A DNA stretch of 64,000 nucleotides from contig NC_092809.1 of NCBI RefSeq assembly GCF_040954645.1, positions 76,740,435 through 76,804,434 on the forward strand. The letters are read 5' to 3'. Positions 57,200-64,000 of this stretch are shown here, piece after piece. The DNA comes from Diabrotica undecimpunctata (Eukaryota > Arthropoda > Insecta > Coleoptera > Chrysomelidae). The notes beneath the pieces are model-generated. The model saw only the letters and a program-made list of their open reading frames with translations. It searched no databases and had not been told where the DNA came from. Both the position numbers and the translations under genes were made by a program. Numbering within the stretch: the first letter of the stretch is position 1; each line of letters starts with the position of its first letter.

Positions 57200-58110
57200 A
57201 TGTAGGCTTTAAAGCCTGTTTCTTCTTTAATATTAGCCTCCTAAATTGTTTACATTATCGCAACATCTTTTTTTTGGTCTGCCAATACTTCTTCGTCCAT
57301 TTGGTGACATCTCGTGCTATTCCTTTTATCCTATCCTCTGCCATTCTAGTAATATGTTCGTTCCACTCCTGTTTCCGTTTTGTCACCAATCCATTGAAGT
57401 CTCTATATTGCATGTTCTTCATTTTTTTTTTTTCGTTTCTCTCCCTATCCAACAGACTTTTCCCTAATATTCGTTTGTTATGTTTATTCGTATGTTTGTT
57501 TGTTTGTTATTCCCGAATGTGTCTTCCGCCGCATTACTTGCTTTTAAGCTTTGTTGTTGTACTTCTTCTTCAACATCTCCGTAACTAGTTTATCGTAGTA
57601 TTTATTCCCAGATATCTAAACATTGCTTCCTGGTTTTATTTTCCCATCAATTTTGATTTTTTATCGTAGTGGGTATTTAGATGTTGTCATACATTTGGTT
57701 TTTTTCTGCTGATATTATCATATTGTATTTCTTGGCTGTTGTATTGAAGATATGTGTTAATCGTTGGAGCTCGTCTTCTGTCCCGGCGATTAATGCGGCG
57801 TTGTCTGCATAACATAATATTTGTATTTCTTTATTCCCCATTCTGTAACCATGACCTTTACGTACTGCTTGTATTATTTCGTCTATTATTATATTAAAGA
57901 GAAGTGGGATTAACGAGTCACCCTGTCTGACTCCGCTTTGTACTGGTATACACTGTGTTTAGTTTTCCATTTATCTTTGCCTGTATCCGATTATGTAAGT
58001 AGATGTTTTCGATGGTCTGTATAATATTTCTTGGTATGTTTCTTTTATATAGTAGGTGTAACACGTCTTCGACTTGGATGCCTTTGTCAGGTCTATAAAA
58101 CATAGATAAC
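57200..58110 (-). pseudogene. LINE RT relic
   Basis: Minus strand from 58110: KGIQVEDVLHLLYKRNIPRN, IIQTIENIYLHNRIQAKING (open frame 58112-57918), then motif-B and motif-C regions in broken frames (NIMLCRQRRINR where relatives have ILCYADDAAL), a FRYLGI block, and KQEWNEHITRMAEDRIKGIA near the end. Many stops. The C terminus runs to about 57200. Confidence 0.75.
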
Positions 58111-58450
58111 AAATTTATTGTAAATAATACAGCTTTCGAATAATAACAATAATGAATTCAGCATTTTGTGAATAATAGTAAGTAGTAGTAGTAGTAGTAG
58201 AAAAAGAGTATAATGTATTCATTCTTTTACAGCATATAGATAAAACAATATGAACTTACCAAATCCGATGCTTCATCCTTCCCAATTATATATCTGAATT
58301 ATTACTCACCTGAAAAGAAAAATTCGTTAATATACAAATTATTTACTTGCAATTTTATAATAAATACACACAGTTCTTTTATACTGAGTATTATAAGAAA
58401 AAGGGAGGTGATTTCTTTTAAACGAAACTTTTAAGAGACAATTTATTCGA

Positions 58451-59275
58451 TCGTATTTTAATATAAAATTTAATGCAATTACTACTTTTAATGGGAATAA
58501 CCCACAATTTAAGTTTAAACAAGTTTATTTCTGACGTTTCGATTTCCACTTCGGAAATCGTTCTCGAAATACAAAAAAATAAATTAAACAAATTTTGATT
58601 TTGTGTTCCTTGGTGAAAAATTCTTATAATAATTTAATTTTATCTGACAAATTCATATTGTCAATTCAGACATACATTATACATTTTAAAAGTAGACGAT
58701 TTTAAAATGATACTGTCAATGTATTGCTGAGTTGCGTTCCTGGGACGACTTTATTGTAAGATCATTCGATTACATGAAATCAACTTTATAACTTAAGAAT
58801 ATCCGTATGAAAAATCAAAGCATGTGGTTCGTCTTTAAAAAGACAACCACATGCAATGATGACAGTAAAATTCTCCTGTTAGTGATTCCACAGTAAATCA
58901 TGAAGAATTTTTTTCGTTCTTCGTTGCTTTTTGTGTAGATGCGATGAAGTGAGTAGTTTTTTTATTTTTTATTAATTATGCTAAATGAGGCCAATTCCGT
59001 CGCAAATTCCTAGGCAGAATGCAGTAGGATCTGGTTACCCTTATTAAAAGAGGAAATCAATAAAAAGAAAATACCACTATTAGTAAGTAAATAACATATC
59101 GAGGATACATCATTTATGTTTAAATAAAATACATATAAAATCAGAATTTGGTGTTTATTGAGAGTAAACGAAAAAATAAACTAAACTAAAATTGTGGCTT
59201 ATTCCCATTAAAGGTAGTAATTGGATTAAGATGCCTCAAGAAAATAGCTTCAAAATAATATAAAATTTAATATAA
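58451..59275. mobile_element. PLE-type inverted repeat pair
   Basis: 58451-58560 and 59165-59275 are inverted copies (both with the AATGGGAATAA.CCACAA core) around a ~600-bp AT-rich middle with no coding sequence. The left arm has a hammerhead relic on the minus strand. The arrangement resembles the foldback at 22693-23092. Confidence 0.65.
58527..58575 (-). ncRNA. Hammerhead relic
   Basis: Minus strand: ATTTC, a degraded core (GAGAACG), stem II GATTTCC/GGAAATC (7 bp perfect), GAA, palindrome ACGT, C, then AGAAAT pairing with ATTTC. The CUGANGA core is gone, so it is inactive. Confidence 0.5.
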
Positions 59276-59279
59276 AACT

Positions 59280-59870
59280 GTAGTGGAAATGTAACACTGC
59301 CAGAAAAAAAAACGAAGTTAAAGGAAACAAATACACCACTAATAAATCCAAAACTATCCATTTTTTTGTTTGTATAATTATGTACAACATAAAAAATATT
59401 ATTAAAATCCGTTTTGTAATCATATTATTATGGTTCTGAAACGATTTTCTTGTGGCATCGAAACATTTTAATTTAAATAAAAAACTCTACAAATTTAATT
59501 TCTCTACTACCAAATGTCACTACAAAAAAAAGCAATTTCACAAGCAATTGTTCCAGACCATCAGTTTTAGCCTTTATCTGTAAAAAGATGCTCCAAATCG
59601 ACATCTATTACATTTTCTCCCAAGAAAAGCGAAAAGCTGACTCCGTGAAAAAATAGATTTTTATATATCGTCGAACACTAATACATTGATTATTCGAGAA
59701 GATTTCTTATTATCTAAGATTAATTGTAGTTATACTCTGAAAAAAAAAGAAATATACGAAGCGGATGAACTAGGCCAGTCGAGTGAAGACTGGTTGGAGT
59801 CCGATGAGGTTTTTTCAACATTTTTATGGGTGAAATGTCAAACAAAATATTTTGGATTTTTTATATATAT
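59280..59870. other. No gene recognised
   Basis: AT-rich. The frame from 59686 is mostly the antisense of the adjoining LINE. Confidence 0.5.
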
Positions 59871-59875
59871 ATTTA

Positions 59876-60600
59876 GGGATTCTACAGTATTCACTGCCTT
59901 CCCTCGCTCAACCGTTTCCATCTCTCTCTGTTGTTCCATTCTCCATCGTTTAGTCCTCTCTTACTCATGGCGTCGTCTACTTCGTTCTTCCAGGATTTAC
60001 GGGGTCGTCCTCTTTTCCTCCTTCCTATGGGGCTCCATTCGGTTATTCTCTTTATCCATCTGCTGTCGCTAGTTCTTCTTACATGTCCATACCACTTTAG
60101 TCTTTTTTGTTCTATATATGTTAGTATGTCTGTTTCTATTGACGTTCTTTGCTTTATTTCGTCATTACTTCTCCTATCCATTCTTGTTACTCTGCAGCAT
60201 CTTCGCAATCATTCCATCTCTGTTGCTACTATCTTATTGCTGGTTTTCTTGTTTATGATCCAATTTTCAGCCCCATATGTCATAATACTTCGCACTAATT
60301 TTTTATAAATCTGCGTTTTTTTCTTCATATTTAGGTGTCTATCCCACCATATGTTAAGTTAGTTAAGTTGTCGGATTGCTGTTCTTGTTTGTCCTAATCT
60401 TTGTGTAATTTCTTCCTCTGTTGTTGCCTTTTTCGTGATTATAAACCCCAGGTATTTGAATTTATCCTTTCCTTTGATTGTTACGTTGTCATCAATCTGT
60501 AGATCTTCTATGTCTTCTTCACTTGTAGATAGGTACTCTGTTTTCGCGAGGTTAATATCTAGGCCAGCCTTTAATTTTTTCTTAAACATAAAAATTTTGT
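59876..60600 (-). pseudogene. LINE RT C-terminal part, fairly intact
   Basis: Minus strand from 60589: KKLKAGLDINLAKTEYLSTS, DNVTIKGKDKFKYLGFIITK, EEEITQRLGQTRTAIRQLN, then IMTYGAENWIINKK, LRRCCRVTRMDRRSNDEIK, RLKWYGHVRRTSDSRWIKR, GRRKRGRPRKSW, ending in [10 protein letters not shown]. Damage is limited to one stop in the middle and a small frame break near 60359. It is 5'-truncated. The 3' end is followed by a short TA run. Confidence 0.87.
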
Positions 60601-60734
60601 ATCTTAATTACGATTGAGCTACAATTTGGACTAAGTAGCTAGGGGCAGACCTTAAACCAGATCGACTGATGACATCAAGCGAATGGCTGGTACACCTAAG
60701 GGAGGCTTACATCCGACGATGATGATGAATTAAA

Positions 60735-60910
<176 letters not shown>

Positions 60911-60978
60911 AGGCATATATGAAATATTGTCAATATAAACTTAAAAATAAAAACAACAAAAACATGTCCCAACATTAC

Positions 60979-61075
60979 CTCCTGAGCCCCCAGACACTAC
61001 ACTGTTCACTATTCTACTACAGTATTGCAATACTGCAGTGAGTAGTAAACAGTGTAGTGTCTGGGGGTTCAGGAG
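60979..61075. repeat. 97-nt near-perfect palindrome
   Basis: CTCCTGAGCCCCCAGACACT... (from 60979) is mirrored by ...AGTGTCTGGGGGTTCAGGAG (to 61075), with arms of about 48 nt and few mismatches. As RNA it would form a long hairpin immediately 5' of the hammerhead relic at 61100-61139. Confidence 0.85.
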
Positions 61076-61099
61076 ACTGAGGAGACTGAGACACCAGAA

Positions 61100-61160
61100 G
61101 CCCCGAAGAAGACATCAAAGAGGATGTCGAAAGCTCGGCACAGTGACAATCGACGCGGTT
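61100..61160 (+). ncRNA. Hammerhead relic with PLE-type flank
   Basis: GCC (61100-61102), CCGAAGA (core with one U-to-C change), A, stem II GACATC/GATGTC (61111-61116, 61123-61128), GAA, palindrome AGCT (61132-61135), C61136, GGC (61137-61139) pairing with GCC. The following GGTTTAACTC matches the minus-strand copy at 946-1015. Probably inactive because of the core change. Confidence 0.55.
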
Positions 61161-61169
61161 TAACTCTGG

Positions 61170-62155
61170 TGAGCTTAATATTAATTTTTGTAATAATATT
61201 AATCTTAGTTTTAGTTTTAATTGTGCTAACCGCGAAACTTTTCCGAGCATTTAATGCTAATTATAAAGATTTTTCGGCTATGAAGATCACGAAAAAGTTC
61301 TTCGTTTGTAGACAGAAGCATTAAAGATTAACCTTTATATTGTAGAAGAAGACACTAGGGATTTTAGTAAAACAATTGATAATGCGTTACAATTAAGGAC
61401 TCTCTAACTTTTTATATAATTTATAAATTTTTAATAAAAATACTTTGTGGAAACAGTATTGTATATTAGAAGTAAGAATTGATTTAGATTGTATCTATCG
61501 ATTTCACTATATCGATTCACATTTTCGCCTAATACTAAGACTATAGATATCACAATACGTTATTGTAATTCGCATAGTGCGTAACTCCATTTTTTTTTTC
61601 AAATATGACTTTTTGCGCCATCTGGTACAACGATACCATATCTTTAGCCTGAAAAATACCCATCTCTGCAGCATTTGCCGTAAGCACAATGCTTATCTTC
61701 CGCCATTCGTATTGGTTGACGCAAGTCAGTAGTTGTTCTTGAACTTTATCGCAAAAATCTTCAATTTTTGCTTAAATTCTGCCTGTTGTTTCATCTATCA
61801 TAAGAAAGGTAAGTCTATTTTTTATTATTATTTATGCAATAATCGAAAAAGTTTAAGAATGACTAATATAAATTAATATTTATTTACGTTTGGATATACC
61901 CACTATACGCCAAACTGAAAAGATAACACACAACGGAGATACGAATATTTTCACAATAAATATGACTAGTTTTTACTGTTATTAAACAATTTTAATTTTT
62001 ATTTGTACAGATTTAGTGTTTAATAATATGCATACCTATTTTAAGTCAGAGTAATTGTTCTCTCTAAATAAAAAAAATTCTGTGTAAAGTTAATTTCTTT
62101 TTTTTTCATATTAAAGTAAAACGTAAAATAAGACTACACATTTTATTTTTGTTAT
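61170..62155. other. No gene recognised
   Basis: AT-rich. 61720-61815 is less so and ends in AAAGGTAAGT, a good splice-donor match; it might be an untranslated first exon of the transposon gene downstream (inference). Confidence 0.3.
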
Positions 62156-62159
62156 ATAA

Positions 62160-63900
62160 ATGGCCAAAAGAGCACAGGATTATAAACCTTCTACCAGTGC
62201 CGTGAAAGTTAGACAACACTGAAAAGAGGACCCTTTTCAAGTTAAAGAGCCTGATTTAGACATCTTTACTCTTGCTCTTGCTTCATCCATGAAACAAAAT
62301 ACCATCGAGAGTGTTATTACCGTGCAAACAAACAGTATGTAGCCAAATAACAAAAAAAACGAACTGCCAAGACAATAAAACGTCCAAAGACCCGGACTGC
62401 ATAATCATGGAAGTAGAGATGGAAGAAGAGATAGGTAGCTTTTTGAAGAATTTAGGAGTAATGAAGGATGTAAAGAAAACGATCCGAACAACAGTACGCT
62501 GAATCCAAAAGAATCAACGAAGCATTCAAGGTCGTCTAAAAGGAGTAAAACAGACAAAAACAAATGGAGCAAACACGAAAACTACAAGAATAGAGAAAAT
62601 GAGCTTAAATATCAGGGAAGAAAAAGAGAAAATGATTCATGGAATTACAATATAGAAAAGGCGGCAAAAACTATGAAACCTCGTTGCAATTGCAAGTTAA
62701 GTAGGGACTACAAGACAAAATTGAAATATGGTTCTATTTTTGACAAGGCTAAAAACGAAATATTCGACAACTTTTGCAGAAAAACTTGGGGTGGGAAAAA
62801 AACTTTTGTGAATACATTAGTAATTGTGAAACCTACAGAGACGAGACGAGAGAAGGGGAGAACGTGAAATATTTAGAAGGCAAACATCGACCGAGTTTTA
62901 TTTAAACGCTGAACATAATCGAATACGAGTATGCAAAAAGATGTTTTTAAATACACTCTGTATTGGAGAAATTGCCATAAAGAAGAGGACCACAGAAACA
63001 GTTACAGATAATAAGCAAGTTGAACAGCAGCCGAAAAGCGGAGAAGCAATAAAAAACTTAACAAATTTTATCGACAAATTACCCAAACTTAAGTCCATTA
63101 CTGCAGGACAAATAGTTCAAAGTTATACTTGGAAACAGTATGGCAATCAAAAGCACAATTATATAGAGCATACTGCAAAAATTTTGCTGGGGAAAATAAT
63201 ATAAAACCCATGTCAAGAGCCACCTTTTCCATAATTTTCGATCAGCAAAATCTATCTTTATAACAGCCTCAAACAGGATAAGGTCGATGTTTGTGTAGCT
63301 TTTGAAACAAAGAATATTTCGCAAGATGAGTACAATTTTCACATTCTGCTGAAAAACGAAGAACATCAAGAAAAGGTTACTGAAAAAGAATCAAATAATG
63401 AAGTTTTTACAGTTGATTTGCAATATGTGCTACTCTGTCCAAAGTCCAATGTGAGCTCTATCTATAACAAAACAAAACTTACCGTAATTTTACGATTTAC
63501 GGTCTAAAACGTCAGCAAGGTGAATGTTTTTTGTGGAATGAAACAGAGGGTCGGGTAACAGCTAATGAGTTTGCAACCATAATAGTGAATTTCCTCAAAA
63601 AGAATGAGGCCAATCCTCGTGATAAAAAAACTAATTATATTTTGTATAGCGATGGTTGCGCTGCGCAAAACAGAAATTCTGTGTTAGCAAGCGCCCTCTT
63701 TAACTTAGCAATAGAAAAAGATTTAACTATAATATACACCGTCGAATAGTGACACATGTCAGTAACCAGTTGTTCTGAAGACCAGTAGCACCAATGCAGC
63801 TTAATTTTAGTAAATACTGTCGCACACCAGGTAAGCCTAGAAATCAATGTATTTATACAAAACCTAAAAAGTATAAAAGCCTAAAAACTTTATGAAACTT
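62160..63900 (+). pseudogene. DUF7869-type transposon protein, second copy, broken
   Basis: Starts MAKRAQDYKPSTS (62160) with an early stop; then a basic low-complexity part, CNCKLSRDYKTKLKYG, FDNFCRKTWGGKKTFVNTLV, and finally a 72-codon open frame (63531-63749) with MWNETEGRVTANEFATIIV and NYILYSDGCAAQNRNSVLAS. The last motif is the YSD.C..QN.N block seen in the copy at 15430-16740. About eight stops or frameshifts. The GH...D part should lie near 63770-63800, where sequence resembling SVTSCSEDQ follows a frame break. It may run past the window. Confidence 0.65.
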
Positions 63901-64000
63901 TAGGAACCAGCAATATTTAGTATTTTATTCATAGAAGACATCCAAGAAACATTTGAAAAAACTCTATTTTTAATTTTTGTAGATCACAATCAGTACTAGT

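Noticed and set aside
58110..58170. Minus-strand TTCGAAAGCTG before AATAAA, resembling a hammerhead 3' half
   Set aside because: No CUGANGA core or stem II can be placed upstream.

Overview
This is a repeat-dominated, AT-rich piece of an animal nuclear genome. It is almost certainly an insect: the transposon families are typically arthropod, and a glypican-type exon lies on the minus strand at 12321-12464. A beetle with a large genome would fit, but that is only a guess. No rRNA or tRNA gene, CRISPR array or bacterial operon was recognised. The window reads best as intron of the glypican gene (dally or dally-like type), packed with nested transposons; only that one host exon was identified.

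The central feature is a head-to-tail array of Penelope-like elements (PLEs) at 24546-36764: one 5'-truncated unit followed by three full units with an exact 3275-bp period. Each full unit has an intact 855-aa reverse transcriptase with a C-terminal GIY-YIG endonuclease. Each ~0.7-kb spacer holds a candidate 63-nt intron and a hammerhead-ribozyme-like fold whose stem III is a perfect palindrome. In a read-through transcript the ribozymes would sit exactly 3275 nt apart, so RNA self-cleavage could yield unit-length RNA. The units are nearly identical, so the amplification is recent (or partly an assembly product). Relatives of the ribozyme motif occur at about ten more sites in the window, in several PLE families.

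Layout. 0-2.2 kb: AT-rich, TA microsatellites, a PLE end with a hammerhead relic. 2.2-6.3 kb: mariner relic, a PLE insertion with internal inversion and a 15-bp target duplication, a LINE relic. 7.8-11.8 kb: piggyBac relic, PLE 3' end, and a nearly intact IS630/Tc1/mariner-type element with DD82E spacing. 12.3 kb: glypican exon. 12.7-18 kb: LINE 3' ends and a transposon with a DUF7869-like protein. 19.2-24.5 kb: decayed PLE, mariner split by a PLE foldback, TA repeats. 24.5-36.8 kb: the PLE array. 37-45 kb: another PLE end, LINEs, a second DDE transposase relic, a second mariner. 45.9-48.4 kb: an unnamed arthropod transposon interrupted by an R1-like LINE (15-bp target duplication) and a foldback/MITE. 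50-57 kb: piggyBac 2, a hammerhead motif, and a DUF4817-type transposon interrupted by an internally deleted Ty3/gypsy element with two 275-bp LTRs. 57-64 kb: LINE relics, PLE inverted repeats, a 97-nt palindrome beside a hammerhead relic, and a second DUF7869-like element running off the end.

Most elements are broken. Those that look recently active are the PLE array and perhaps the DD82E element, which carries a single early stop. All assignments come from reading motifs by eye; no database search was run.
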